Assembly (NCBI GenBank): GCA_003290465.1
Contig: CP030759.1
Span: 2,864,572 to 2,928,571, forward strand
Direction of reading: 5' to 3'
DNA length: 64,000 nucleotides
Origin: Candidatus Sumerlaea chitinivorans
GTDB lineage: Bacteria > Sumerlaeota > Sumerlaeia > Sumerlaeales > Sumerlaeaceae
In this document: positions 1 to 9,228 of the stretch, piece after piece
How positions within the stretch are numbered: the stretch's first letter is position 1
Layout: each line of letters starts with the position of its first letter
Translations under genes and position numbers: made by a program
Notes under the pieces: model-generated
What the model saw: the letters and a program-made list of their open reading frames with translations, nothing else
Told to the model about the DNA's origin: nothing
Database searches by the model: none

Positions 1-3000
1 GCGCGGTCAAAAAACTCGGCGATGCTACCGTCAATGACCGGAGCCGGATTGGTTGGTGTGCTGCTCCCTCCCATACCCGTGATCGTGACGGAAGTCTCTG
101 CTTCAGCCACAATGCCGCTCCCGTCGGGGCCGGTGGCTACAAGTGCGCGGATGGGGAACGTCCCATCGTGTAGGTTGAGTTGAGCGCTTGCATCGCCTGT
201 TGCGTAATTTCCAGATGTCGCACTCAGTGTCACGGTTGTGGAAGTAAAGTCGTTCTTCACCTGAATGAGCTGCTGGACCCCATCCACAGAAATGTAGGCG
301 AGCGCACTTCGCGCCGTCAGATCCGTGGACAGCACGACACTCAAAGCCGTGGGCGCGTTAAGCGTCGTCCCCGGTGTGGGGGAGACGATCGTGATTGGCG
401 GCGCTGCCACCGAGTCGGGCACGGTCACAATCGCCGACATGCTGTTCTCGGGCGCCGTGCCTGAGGTCAGGCGCGCTCGCGCCACAAAATTGTGAATCCC
501 ACGCGAATAACCACTCCAGCGGAAGCGGAACTCATCCCACGTGTCGCTGAGGTTTTGATCATTCTGCACGAGGCGCCCCACAGGCGGCAGCAGACTTGAA
601 TCATACGGCACGGCATCGTAACGAACTCCGTCCACCTCAAGCGAGACAGTGTAGTCGGCCGGGAAGCTCAGCCCGACGTTTTTCACTCGCACCACGAAAT
701 CATAAGGATAGGTGCGCGAGGAGATAGTGGCTGGAACCGGCTGGAAATTGGTCGCAGTCGGATTGAAATCGAAGTCAATGCCGAATGCCATGTCCGGTTG
801 AGGCAACGCGGCGTGGATCGGCTCAAACCGCGTCACACTCGAGTTGCCCGTTGGCTCGAACGCCACAATGGTGATCGAATGGTTGCCCGGGGTGATGCCG
901 TTCCATGTGTAGCGGAACTCATTGCGATCCACGCGCGTCATTTGGTTCGAGGCGTTGACGTTGCCCAAGAAATCGTAGCTTGGCGGCAGGTCGAAGAAAA
1001 TGTGCATCGAGTTTGCTGTGAAGTCCGGGCATTGCGCCACCACCGTATAGCTTTGCGACTGAATATCGCTTGTGCCCGTTGTGCTCGGATAAAGGAGCGT
1101 TACGGGCGGAGGGACTCGATCCAGATAAATGACAGAGCGCTTGGAGGAGTACGCGGCCGGAGTTCCAGAGGGACGCGGTCGGAACGCCACGGTGTCGAGG
1201 AAATGCATGCCTTCAGCTAGCCCATTGGTATTGATCGTCAGCTTGTATGTGCCGCTGCCACCCGAAGCCCGTGGGCTGTGAATCTCCGTAAACTCCTCGA
1301 ACCCTGCGAACTCGCCCGATGTAATAAAGAGGCCAGGGTTTGCGTCAATGGGGACCCCACCATCCAAACGAATCAGGGCGTTATCCTCGGCCACCGACGC
1401 ATCGGTTTGGACGGTCACAGAGAAGGTCGTGCCGGTCACTACATGCAGCGGCGTGTGGCGCCGAATCCCATTGGGCACAGCCGTAGTTTCTGGCGCAAGT
1501 ACCTGCGTCACAGGCGCGATCGTCTGGGTCTGGTTGGGTGTCGCCAAACCGTACATAACGAAACCGCGATTGTGGGTCACGCTGTTGGTGCGATTGCGCG
1601 GGACTCGAATGGTTGCCATCCCGTCGTTGCCGATCGTAATGGTGGAGAAAATGTCTCCATTGGCATTCACGACTGGATCGGTCGCATTGCCCGTGAGCTC
1701 CACGAGGGTGACGTTGCGGAAGTTTGTGTATACCGTGCGCGTGTCGTATCCAGCGTCCCCTCGGTCGTTCAGTCCCACGAGCAAAGAGTTGTCGCGCTCG
1801 TAGACGAAAACGTTTTCGTCAATCCAGCGCGTGTAGTACGCGCCTTTGGCATAGCGCCGGGCGATATCCACGAGCCGCGGGATCAAATCCCCATAATCGC
1901 CTCCAAGGGCGTCGCCGCGCCCGTCCTTCGGGAAGCTCCGGCCCGTGCCAAACTCCTTCGCGTTGAAATAGACAATCGGGTAACCGGTACGCGTGAGGAT
2001 GTAGGCGTAAGCCAAGTTGTCGAGTGCCGGGGCTGGCTCGTCGTGCGACGCGACAAAGGTCACCCCCACGGAGCCGTCGTTCGCATTGCCATCAATCCCG
2101 TCCACGCTTGCGTACTCGAGTTGCCGCATGTCCCCGAATCCACCGGCATTGAAAACACTTTGCATCGTGAAGAAGAGCGGGAAATCGAGGACGTCGCGAT
2201 TGCCGAACCCGTCTTTGCGGATATACTGGCGCAGTTCGTTGAAGTCGCCCGTAAAGTCCTCGCTGAAAGAGTAGGGTGTACGGGGGCTGCCGTCGAGGTT
2301 TGGCCGACCACGCTGGTAGCATACATTATCGAAAAATGCCGAGAAATACCACGGCGGAATATGGCGCGCCGCATCAATCCGGAAGCCGTCGGCACCGATC
2401 ACCTCAAGCATCCACTGCGTGTAACGGAGTAAGAGGCCCGTTGCGTTCTCTGGAACCGGATCGCCAGCCATGGGGTTGGTAAGGTTGAAGGGGTAAATTC
2501 CCAGCGAGTTCGGCGTAAGGTCGCGGTCTGGGTAAAAGCGCCGATTCTCAGGTCGTGGTGTTTGGCGAGGAATGTTCAGAGGGTCTGGCACTACTGGATG
2601 GCGGATAAAGACGTGGTTTTTCTCCTGTGCGATATCAATAAGTCCCGCCAGTCGCATCTCCCACAGCCCACTCGCGAACGCGCTGTGGAAATCGCCGTCG
2701 ATGTCATTGGGCAGCGTCAGAACAAAGCCCGGATATCCGCCGGCAGCGTCGAAGCCCGGCGTACTCATGTCGCGGAAACCGTTGTGATTGACAACGTAGT
2801 CGAAGTAGACATCGAGACCGGCTGTGTGCGCGGTCCGAACAAACTGTTTCACCGCCGACTCTGTCCCATAAAGCGTCTGATCGAATGCCGACCCTAAGTT
2901 GAATCGGTCATAGACGTCGTAGCCCACCGAATATCCGCCGGTATCACCTTTACCGGGGGGAGGAACCCAGAATGCCGTATACCCCGAGACGAAGACATCG

Positions 3001-3134
3001 GGCATCTTCTTTTCAATGGTTTCCCATCGGCTCTCGAAGTACTGCAGCATCACCGGCCCCGCATACGCGGACGCGATGCAGGTCGTGAGTCCAATGAGAG
3101 CAAGGGATCGGCGGAAATCAGTCCAAAACTTCAT
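1..3134 (-). CDS. Secreted GH13 alpha-amylase family protein, 3' end outside window
   Basis: An open frame of at least 1044 codons starts at the ATG at 3134 and runs off the left edge. The N-terminus is a signal peptide (hydrophobic stretch about residues 10-24, likely cut after AYA). The four GH13 regions are present in order: DVYFDYVVNH (108-117), GFRIDAARH with the nucleophile Asp254, SED with the acid/base Glu292, and SHD with His364-Asp365. The product is therefore an exported alpha-glucan hydrolase or transferase, active outside the cytoplasm. Residues after about 480 form long beta-rich Ig-like/CBM-like segments, so the protein is far larger than a plain amylase (about 450-550 aa). It is divergent from the CBM9-like gene at 3375. 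Exact substrate specificity cannot be read from the sequence. Confidence 0.9.
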   Translation of the reverse strand, partial: MKFWTDFRRSLALIGLTTCIASAYAGPVMLQYFESRWETIEKKMPDVFVSGYTAFWVPPPGKGDTGGYSVGYDVYDRFNLGSAFDQTLYGTESAVKQFVRTAHTAGLDVYFDYVVNHNGFRDMSTPGFDAAGGYPGFVLTLPNDIDGDFHSAFASGLWEMRLAGLIDIAQEKNHVFIRHPVVPDPLNIPRQTPRPENRRFYPDRDLTPNSLGIYPFNLTNPMAGDPVPENATGLLLRYTQWMLEVIGADGFRIDAARHIPPWYFSAFFDNVCYQRGRPNLDGSPRTPYSFSEDFTGDFNELRQYIRKDGFGNRDVLDFPLFFTMQSVFNAGGFGDMRQLEYASVDGIDGNANDGSVGVTFVASHDEPAPALDNLAYAYILTRTGYPIVYFNAKEFGTGRSFPKDGRGDALGGDYGDLIPRLVDIARRYAKGAYYTRWIDENVFVYERDNSLLVGLNDRGDAGYDTRTVYTNFRNVTLVELTGNATDPVVNANGDIFSTITIGNDGMATIRVPRNRTNSVTHNRGFVMYGLATPNQTQTIAPVTQVLAPETTAVPNGIRRHTPLHVVTGTTFSVTVQTDASVAEDNALIRLDGGVPIDANPGLFITSGEFAGFEEFTEIHSPRASGGSGTYKLTINTNGLAEGMHFLDTVAFRPRPSGTPAAYSSKRSVIYLDRVPPPVTLLYPSTTGTSDIQSQSYTVVAQCPDFTANSMHIFFDLPPSYDFLGNVNASNQMTRVDRNEFRYTWNGITPGNHSITIVAFEPTGNSSVTRFEPIHAALPQPDMAFGIDFDFNPTATNFQPVPATISSRTYPYDFVVRVKNVGLSFPADYTVSLEVDGVRYDAVPYDSSLLPPVGRLVQNDQNLSDTWDEFRFRWSGYSRGIHNFVARARLTSGTAPENSMSAIVTVPDSVAAPPITIVSPTPGTTLNAPTALSVVLSTDLTARSALAYISVDGVQQLIQVKNDFTSTTVTLSATSGNYATGDASAQLNLHDGTFPIRALVATGPDGSGIVAEAETSVTITGMGGSSTPTNPAPVIDGSIAEFFDR

Positions 3135-3227
3135 GGTCCGAAACATCCTTTCGTGGGTGGCACCCAAGCCGCAGTGTAATGAAGTATAGACCAGAAGAAG
3201 CATAGGCGTTTGGGGAAGCGCAAGGAA

Positions 3228-3245
3228 AATTGGATCGATCCAATT
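3228..3245. promoter_or_regulatory. 18-bp perfect palindrome, candidate operator
   Basis: AATTGGATCGATCCAATT is perfectly self-complementary with a central CG. It lies in the 240-bp space between the divergent amylase and CBM9-like genes. Even-length palindromes with a central CG are typical of LacI-family operators, so shared control of both genes by a sugar-responsive repressor is a reasonable inference. No regulator gene is seen beside it. Confidence 0.45.
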
Positions 3246-3374
3246 GTTGTGTGGTTTGCCCTAAAGAAATTCCCTTGACGGGGGTCAACTATCGGTGGAA
3301 ACATGACGGCGCGCGCAAGAAAAAAACTAATTTTATGTGCGTAAGAAAACACATGGAAAGGAGGAGTTCCAACA

Positions 3375-4193
3375 ATGACTCGCAAAATTGGAGTACTCGC
3401 AGCATGCCTCTCCATCGTCGCGTGTGCTCTTTGGGCACAAAAAACCTACACAGTGCAATATACTTCGTCCGCCATCACGATCGACGGGCAGGCAACCGAG
3501 GCGGCGTGGACCGGTGTCTCCTCTGGCGGGGGTGATTTCGTTGGCCACGATACGGGCATTCCGGGGCTCGCGTCCACCGAGCAAACCACATTCAAGGCCC
3601 TTTGGGATGCAACCAACCTCTACATTTTCATCACGACTCAAGATGGCTCGCTGGCTTTTGACGTCAACCTCACGACAAACAACGCCACACTCACGTTTGC
3701 GAAGGACGACTTCGAACTGTTCCTTGATCCGATTTCGTCGCGCAACACTGAGCCAAACCCGACCCACAAGTACCAAATGGTTCTTTACCCGCAGACGGAT
3801 GCTTCCGGCCAAGCCATCAATCCGCCCACAGCGTTCAAGTGGGTTGCTGCTGGCAACACCGACTTCCCGTTCCCACCAGCGTCGTGGCCCTCTGGCCTTC
3901 TGATTCAGGCTGGTTTCATTACCTTCAGTGGTGGCTACTCGGTTGAGCTCGCCATTCCGTGGACGGCGTTTGATAATACGCTCGTGAACACGCAGCCGAT
4001 CAATCTGCCGCCCGCAAACGGCGACGTCTGGTCCGTGCAAGTGTGCCGTCTGCACTCGGGCGGAAATAACACGGCAGCCAGCAAGTGGAACCCCACTGCT
4101 ACCGGCGGCTTCCGCACGAAACCGTGGGGACTCTGGACGTTTACAGGCGCACCGGCGTCGACCGCTGCGACCGATTGGCAATTACTCGAATAG
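3375..4193 (+). CDS. Secreted CBM9/DOMON-like carbohydrate-binding protein
   Basis: 272 aa with a signal peptide (MTRKIGVLAACLSIVACALWA). The mature part begins YTVQYTSSAITIDGQATEAAW and continues with a TTFKALWDATNLYIFI-type strand and a DDFELFLDP segment, the pattern of CBM9-fold domains that bind sugars or cover cell-wall glycans. A strong Shine-Dalgarno AAGGAGGAG ends about 9 nt before the ATG. It is a single-domain protein followed by a clear terminator, so it is transcribed alone, divergent from the amylase. The last residues are ATDWQLLE, matching the C-terminal tail seen on three other exported proteins in this window. Sugar binding is inferred from the fold. Confidence 0.75.
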   Translation: MTRKIGVLAACLSIVACALWAQKTYTVQYTSSAITIDGQATEAAWTGVSSGGGDFVGHDTGIPGLASTEQTTFKALWDATNLYIFITTQDGSLAFDVNLTTNNATLTFAKDDFELFLDPISSRNTEPNPTHKYQMVLYPQTDASGQAINPPTAFKWVAAGNTDFPFPPASWPSGLLIQAGFITFSGGYSVELAIPWTAFDNTLVNTQPINLPPANGDVWSVQVCRLHSGGNNTAASKWNPTATGGFRTKPWGLWTFTGAPASTAATDWQLLE

Positions 4194-4240
4194 GTTGATC
4201 CTATGAGCGCGCCTTGGTGAGGCGCTTTCACCCATCTTGA

Positions 4241-4287
4241 GCGCGTGGGGAGGCCCTTTGCGGGGAATCTCCCACGCGCCTTTTTTT
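4241..4287 (+). terminator. Rho-independent terminator
   Basis: GCGCGTGGGG pairs with TCCCACGCGC across a short loop and is followed by seven T residues. It sits 48 bp after the stop of the CBM9-like gene. Confidence 0.85.
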
Positions 4288-4440
4288 GTGCGCCGCCGTT
4301 ATTTCAGTACCGCACGTCGCGTTGGCGCCTCCCTCGAATGGCCTTGGTCCATCCCTGCGGACGGTGTGGCTTTGGGGTTGCTATGCCGCCCACTTCCATG
4401 GTGCACTTCTGCGCGTTCACCGGAAAAGAAGGAGTGAGAC

Positions 4441-5889
4441 GTGGCCTACGAGAACTTGCGCGAGTTCATCGCAGCCTTAGAGAAAGCGGGAGAGTTGCGC
4501 CGCATCACCGTTGAGGTCGATCCCGAGCTCGAGATCACCGAAATCGCCGACCGCGTGATGAAGTCGCCGGGCGGTGGCAAAGCGCTCCTCTTCGAAAATG
4601 TACGTGGCTCGCGAATGCCGATTCTCGTCAACATGTTTGGCTCGCGGCGGCGCATGCAGATGGTGTGCGGCTCGGAGAAACTTTCGGAGATCACCGAGAA
4701 CTTTCTCGCTCTTCTCGAGTCGCGGGGTCCGATGAGTTTTCTCGAGAAGCTCAAAATGCTGCCGCGCCTCAAGCAGGTCAGCGATATCTTTCCGCAGGAA
4801 GTGCGCCGCGCTCCATGCTTCGATGTGGTGATCGAAGACCCGAGTTTTGAGCTCCTTCCCGTGTGCAAGTGTTGGCCGAAGGACGGTGGCCGCTTTATCA
4901 CGCTACCGATGGTGTTCTCGCGCGATCCCATGACGGGCGCGACGAACTGCGGCATGTATCGCCTGCAGATCTACGACGCCAAAACGTGCGGCATGCACTG
5001 GCATCTTCACAAAGGAGGGGCGGAGCACTTGCGCCGAATGAAGGAACGCGGCGAAGTGTTACCCGTGACGATCGTGCTGGGGGCAGGTCCTGCCGAAATC
5101 TTCTCGGCGACGGTGCCCCTACCGCCCGACGTCAACGAGATGATGTTCGCCGGCCTGCTGCGAGGCTCCCCCGTTAAGGTCGTCAAATGCCGCACCAACG
5201 ATCTGCTCATTCCCGCCGAGGCGGAGATCGTGCTCGAAGGCTATGTGGATCCCGGCGAGCTGAGGCTCGAAGGCCCATTCGGCGACCACACCGGCTACTA
5301 CTCGGTCGCCGACATGTACCCTGTCTTCCACCTGACGGCTATGAGCATGCGGCGCGATCCGATCTATCCGCACACGATCGTGGGGATCCCCCCAATGGAA
5401 GATGCCTACATCGGCGAGGCGATCGAAGAGCTGTTCACGCCCATCCTCCGCAAACAATTCCCAGAAATTGTGGACATGCATATGCCCGTATGGGGGTGCT
5501 TTCACAACGTCATGATTGTGGCGATTCGAAAGGCTTATCCGGGCCACGCGCGCAAAGTCATGCATGGCATCTGGGGCCTTGGTCAGGCCATGTTCACTAA
5601 ACTGATTATTGTCGTGGACCACGACGTGAACATCCGCAATTACGGCGAGCTGGTCTGGCGGGCGTCGAACAGCGTGGATTACAGCCGCGACGTGGAAATC
5701 GTGAAGGGCCCCGTGGACGACCTGGACCACGCAAGCGTGTTGCCGCGCTACGGCGGCAAAATGGGCATTGATGCGACCACAAAGTGGCCAAGTGAAGGCT
5801 ACACGCGCGAGTGGCCAGAGATCATCCGCATGAGCGACGAGGTGAAGAAGAGGATCGATTCCCTGTGGCCGAGTTTGGGGCTGGATTGA
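4441..5889 (+). CDS. UbiD-family prenyl-FMN decarboxylase
   Basis: 482 aa, GTG start with AAGGAG 6 nt upstream. The protein matches UbiD over its full length. The diagnostic block Glu266-Gly-Tyr ... Pro-Gly-Glu273 ... Glu277-Gly-Pro-Phe-Gly-Asp-His-Thr-Gly-Tyr-Tyr is intact. UbiD enzymes are cytosolic and use prenylated FMN, made by a UbiX partner, to decarboxylate aromatic or unsaturated acids. In many bacteria such proteins serve quinone biosynthesis (UbiD or the menaquinone/futalosine branch), but no quinone gene or ubiX lies nearby, so the substrate stays open. It is flanked by a terminator upstream and an oppositely oriented lipoprotein gene downstream, so it looks monocistronic. Family call firm, substrate unknown. 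Confidence 0.9.
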   Translation: MAYENLREFIAALEKAGELRRITVEVDPELEITEIADRVMKSPGGGKALLFENVRGSRMPILVNMFGSRRRMQMVCGSEKLSEITENFLALLESRGPMSFLEKLKMLPRLKQVSDIFPQEVRRAPCFDVVIEDPSFELLPVCKCWPKDGGRFITLPMVFSRDPMTGATNCGMYRLQIYDAKTCGMHWHLHKGGAEHLRRMKERGEVLPVTIVLGAGPAEIFSATVPLPPDVNEMMFAGLLRGSPVKVVKCRTNDLLIPAEAEIVLEGYVDPGELRLEGPFGDHTGYYSVADMYPVFHLTAMSMRRDPIYPHTIVGIPPMEDAYIGEAIEELFTPILRKQFPEIVDMHMPVWGCFHNVMIVAIRKAYPGHARKVMHGIWGLGQAMFTKLIIVVDHDVNIRNYGELVWRASNSVDYSRDVEIVKGPVDDLDHASVLPRYGGKMGIDATTKWPSEGYTREWPEIIRMSDEVKKRIDSLWPSLGLD

Positions 5890-6153
5890 GCGAGAACTCC
5901 CCTCACAGGCTTTCGTCTTCGGTTTGGCTGGGACACCCTCGTAGCACAATTTTTGCGGTCAGATGGCTCGTCCACCGATTCGCAGGTCGGTGGAGGTGAG
6001 CTGGGATAGAGGCCCTTTCAAGCCACTTTGTGTTTACCTTATACCGAACACGATTCGCCAACCCACCATCACTGCCTGTAGCCGCGACAGCCATGGTGCG
6101 GCTTGTCGTCGAGTTGAAACGCCGGCACCTTTCAGCAGTGCAATCGGCGCAGC

Positions 6154-6537
6154 TTACGGTTCTTCCTTCGGTGTTGGCGAGGCTGGCCGCTCGAAGGCCC
6201 GCTCTTCGCGCTCTAAATCTTTGCGCGCCGCATCTGTGCGCTGCAGTGAATCCATGGCGCGGCGCCGCGCATTCATGAGTTCACCATGGTAGGTGCCGTC
6301 CGCAGCAGATTTTGGTTTCGTCTCTTCTCCAGTTGTCGGGGGCTCCGCCGGCTCGGACGAAGTTCCGCAGCCAACCAGCAGCCCGCAGAGGAAAAGTACA
6401 AGCGCCCACGCGATCGCGCCCCGAGTAGCATGGGCTTTACGTGGTGGGAAAAGTCTGGAGCTTTCAACGCGCCACTCTTGCCCACGTGTTGTTGGGCCGT
6501 TCGGCTTTGTAAGTTTCTGTCGCGTTTGGCTCATCAT
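6154..6537 (-). CDS. Small lipoprotein of unknown function
   Basis: 127 aa from the ATG at 6537, chosen because GAGGAG (rc at 6547-6552) is spaced 9 nt from it; an upstream in-frame start at 6585 lacks this. A long basic N-terminus leads into a hydrophobic segment ending in the lipobox LLVGC, so it should be lipid-anchored. The mature part is short, charged and low in complexity (Pro/Glu/Thr stretch, then an Arg/Glu-rich likely coiled coil). It lies 73 bp downstream of ychF in the same direction and may be read through from it. No family recognised. Confidence 0.6.
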   Translation of the reverse strand: MMSQTRQKLTKPNGPTTRGQEWRVESSRLFPPRKAHATRGAIAWALVLFLCGLLVGCGTSSEPAEPPTTGEETKPKSAADGTYHGELMNARRRAMDSLQRTDAARKDLEREERAFERPASPTPKEEP

Positions 6538-6610
6538 GATTTCTATCTCCTCATTGGTGTTGCGCCATCGACGGTGACTGCACACTTAGGTAGACCCCAA
6601 TCCCAGTGCC

Positions 6611-7708
6611 TCACACGCTGAAAAGGAAATTGATGACATCGCCGTCCTGGACCACGTAATTTTTGCCTTCCAACCGGCAGAGTCCCAGCTTTTTCGCGTT
6701 GGCGAAAGAGCCATGCCGAATGAGTTCTTCGTAGGGAACGACCTCGGCTCGGATGAATCCGCGCTCGAAATCTGAGTGAATGGCCCCGGCTGCTTGCGGA
6801 GCCAGTGCCCCAGCAGGAATCGTCCACGCCCGCACCTCGTCGGGACCCACCGTGAGGAAAGAGATGTAGCCCAGTAGCTCGTAGCTCTTTGCGATAATGC
6901 GCTCGCTTGCAGGCTGGGCAATCCCGTAATCGCGCAAGAACGCCTCTCGGTCCTCGCCCTCGAGCTGAGCGATTTCCATTTCCACCTCTCCAGCGATCCA
7001 AGCGGTCATGGTACGTGGCTGATCGGTGATGCCCTTCGCTTCAAGTTGCCGAGCCAACTCCTCTCCGCGGCTCAAGTCTGTTTCGCCAACATTCAATAAG
7101 TACATGATCGGTTTGGCCGTGAGGAATTGGAATCCGCGAAGAAGCTTGACTTCCTCGGGGGTGAGTTCCGCTGCACGCACGGGCAGATTCTGCTCCAGCA
7201 GAGGTTTGATCTTCTGAAGCGCGTGGAGCTCGAGCTGATGCTGCTCCTTTTCCTTCCCGCTCAGCTTCGGTAAGGCCCGCTCGATCCGCGGAATGCGATT
7301 TTCCACCTTGGCGAGATCGCTGAAAATGAGCTCGAGGTGGAGCGTTTCGACGTCATGGGCGATGTGTGCCGGGCCGTGGAAGTCGTCCTCGAAACCCCGC
7401 ACCACGGCAAGGAGCGCATCGGCTGTGGAGACGTATTGGAGAAGCGCTTCCGGCACGCCACGCTCCGGACTGTCCGTTTCGCGCCCAATCCCGGCAACGT
7501 CGATGTACTTGACGGTGGCGTGCGTGACTTTTTTCGGCTTGTAGATCTCAGCCAATTTTTCCACCCGTGGGTCGGGAACCTTCACGACCGCAATGTTGGG
7601 CTCGAGCTTGCCACCCGCAAAGGCCGAGGTCTGGGCGTGTCCACCGGTCAGCGCATTGAACACCGTCGTTTTGCCCGATTTTTGAAGTCCGATAAGTGCC
7701 AGTTCCAT
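6611..7708 (-). CDS. ychF: YchF/Ola1-type P-loop NTPase
   Basis: 365 aa. The P-loop GLQKSGKTT lies at residues 7-15 and the G3-like DVAGIG near residue 71. An NVGE motif takes the place of NKxD, the substitution that makes YchF prefer ATP over GTP. A coiled-coil middle and a C-terminal TGS domain (FLTVGPDEVRAWTIP through DVINFLFSV) follow. YchF binds ribosomes and is linked to stress and redox responses. An AAAGGA site sits 9 nt before the ATG. The length is typical and the TGS end is complete. A lipoprotein gene follows 73 bp downstream. Confidence 0.95.
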   Translation of the reverse strand: MELALIGLQKSGKTTVFNALTGGHAQTSAFAGGKLEPNIAVVKVPDPRVEKLAEIYKPKKVTHATVKYIDVAGIGRETDSPERGVPEALLQYVSTADALLAVVRGFEDDFHGPAHIAHDVETLHLELIFSDLAKVENRIPRIERALPKLSGKEKEQHQLELHALQKIKPLLEQNLPVRAAELTPEEVKLLRGFQFLTAKPIMYLLNVGETDLSRGEELARQLEAKGITDQPRTMTAWIAGEVEMEIAQLEGEDREAFLRDYGIAQPASERIIAKSYELLGYISFLTVGPDEVRAWTIPAGALAPQAAGAIHSDFERGFIRAEVVPYEELIRHGSFANAKKLGLCRLEGKNYVVQDGDVINFLFSV

Positions 7709-8208
7709 TTCACGCTATCCTTTAGACGTCAAACTATCCTTTTGCGAATCTGCCGTTTCCAACGTCGTAGGAAGCCGACTCCGTCCGTTCTCATGGTCGC
7801 CTACGAGGCGCAAAAAATGGCGGGTAAGCTCCCTTCGCGAACGTAGTAACACGCTTGCTGATTACCAACTGCATTCGCGCACCAGAGCATGTGCTGCCGC
7901 AATATGAAAGTGCGAGGGAGCAAATCTTTCCTTCACGATCGTCCTTAGGAGGCGGCGAGACAAAGTTCCGCCCGCTCGTAAACCGAAGCGTAGACTCTCT
8001 GGCGGCACACTAAAGTACGGGCACTCGGCCGAGGAGAGGCGGGTGATAGATTGGCCCCACCCATTGGGCACTCGCACGGCATCCAGATGGATCCAGTGAA
8101 GGTTTTCAGACTGAGTCGGTACAATTTTCAGATAGCTTTGTGATTTTTGGAACAAGGCCATATTTTCTCGTGGCAGCGAGCAAGGTCGGCTCACTATAAG
8201 GTGGGGCT
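7709..8208. other. Intergenic region, no gene recognised
   Basis: About 500 bp between the divergent ychF and ctaA starts. Open frames here (for example 7862-8194 on the minus strand) have no recognisable domain or good ribosome-binding site. The region presumably holds the promoters for both flanking units, but I could not place one with confidence. AAGGTG stands 5 nt before the ctaA ATG. Confidence 0.4.
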
Positions 8209-9228
8209 ATGAGTGACCATTCAACGATAGCGACACCCAGCGGCTTAGCCGCAGATAATGAGTTCAGAGCCCGCCCCACCTCTTCTGTTTCCATGACCGA
8301 ACTCGCCGAGCCGGCCTATCGCCCTTGGTTAGCGCGCTTCACCAAGACGACGGCGGGAATGACGTTCCTCCTGATTGTCGTAGGAGCCCTTGTCACCGGC
8401 AATAAGGCGGCTCTTTCGGATCCGACATGGCCAGCTTTTGTGGGCCAGCCTCTCCCAACCGCACGAACGTTTGTGGGCGGTCTAATTTACGAGGATTCGC
8501 ACCGTGTGCTTGCTGGTCTCACCGGCCTTCTCACGCTTATTCAGGCCATCATTCTTCAGCGCGTCGAGCCACGTCGGCGCGTCCGCACCTTGGGGTGGGC
8601 CGCATTCGGTACAGTTGTCGCGCAAGCTCTTCTGGGTGGGCTCATCATTCATTCGATGCGCAATCCCTGGGTCTCGGTTGTCCACGGCATCCTTGCCCAG
8701 TCGTTTCTGGTGTTGATGACCGCCATTGCCTTTATGGAAAGCCGGGCGTGGCTCGCAGGACATGCGCCCACGTTTGCAGCCGGGGCCTCTGGTCTCGCCA
8801 AGCAACTCCGCGCCGCCACTATCATTGCATTTTTGCAGCTCATCTTAGGTGCTGGAGTTCGCCACTCGCAGACCGGCTTTGTCTCGCACCTGACCTTTCA
8901 CATCGCCGGAGGCGTGATTTTAGCAGGCCTTATTCTGTTTTTGACCATCCGCGCCTTTGGCCAGTTTGCCGAGCACCGCTTTTTGACTCGTGCCCTTGGA
9001 AGCCTTTCGGCGGCCGTGGTCATTCAAATGCTCCTCGGGGCAGCAGCGGTCTTTGCGAACCGGGCACGACCCGAGCCTGAAGTCGCGCAGCTTCACCACG
9101 TTGTCGTCTCCACCGGCCATGTCGCACTCGGTGCAGCCATCCTCGTTGGCCTTCTTCTCACTGCGATGGCGGTGCGGCGCCGACTTCATGAGGGCAATCA
9201 AGGGAGGGAGGGGGACAAGCCATCATGA
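8209..9228 (+). CDS. ctaA: Heme A synthase (CtaA/COX15)
   Basis: 339 aa membrane protein with about eight hydrophobic segments after a soluble N-terminus of about 45 residues. It carries the family's His/Glu features: EDSHR in the first loop, VVHGILAQ, HLTFHIAGG and a final HHVVVSTGH. CtaA oxidises the C8 methyl of heme O to make heme A for aa3-type cytochrome c oxidase. It is the first gene of the oxidase maturation operon and overlaps ctaB by 4 bp (ATGA). The N-terminal extension before the first membrane span is slightly long. Confidence 0.9.
   Translation: MSDHSTIATPSGLAADNEFRARPTSSVSMTELAEPAYRPWLARFTKTTAGMTFLLIVVGALVTGNKAALSDPTWPAFVGQPLPTARTFVGGLIYEDSHRVLAGLTGLLTLIQAIILQRVEPRRRVRTLGWAAFGTVVAQALLGGLIIHSMRNPWVSVVHGILAQSFLVLMTAIAFMESRAWLAGHAPTFAAGASGLAKQLRAATIIAFLQLILGAGVRHSQTGFVSHLTFHIAGGVILAGLILFLTIRAFGQFAEHRFLTRALGSLSAAVVIQMLLGAAAVFANRARPEPEVAQLHHVVVSTGHVALGAAILVGLLLTAMAVRRRLHEGNQGREGDKPS

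Noticed and set aside
1278-2432. Long plus-strand open frame of 384 codons
   Set aside because: It is antisense to the GH13 gene, whose protein has all catalytic regions; the plus-strand product has no recognisable domain.
3333-4181. Minus-strand open frame of 282 codons
   Set aside because: Antisense shadow of the CBM9-like gene, which has a strong Shine-Dalgarno and signal peptide.
7862-8194. Minus-strand open frame of 110 codons before ctaA
   Set aside because: No domain, poor start context, codon content not gene-like.
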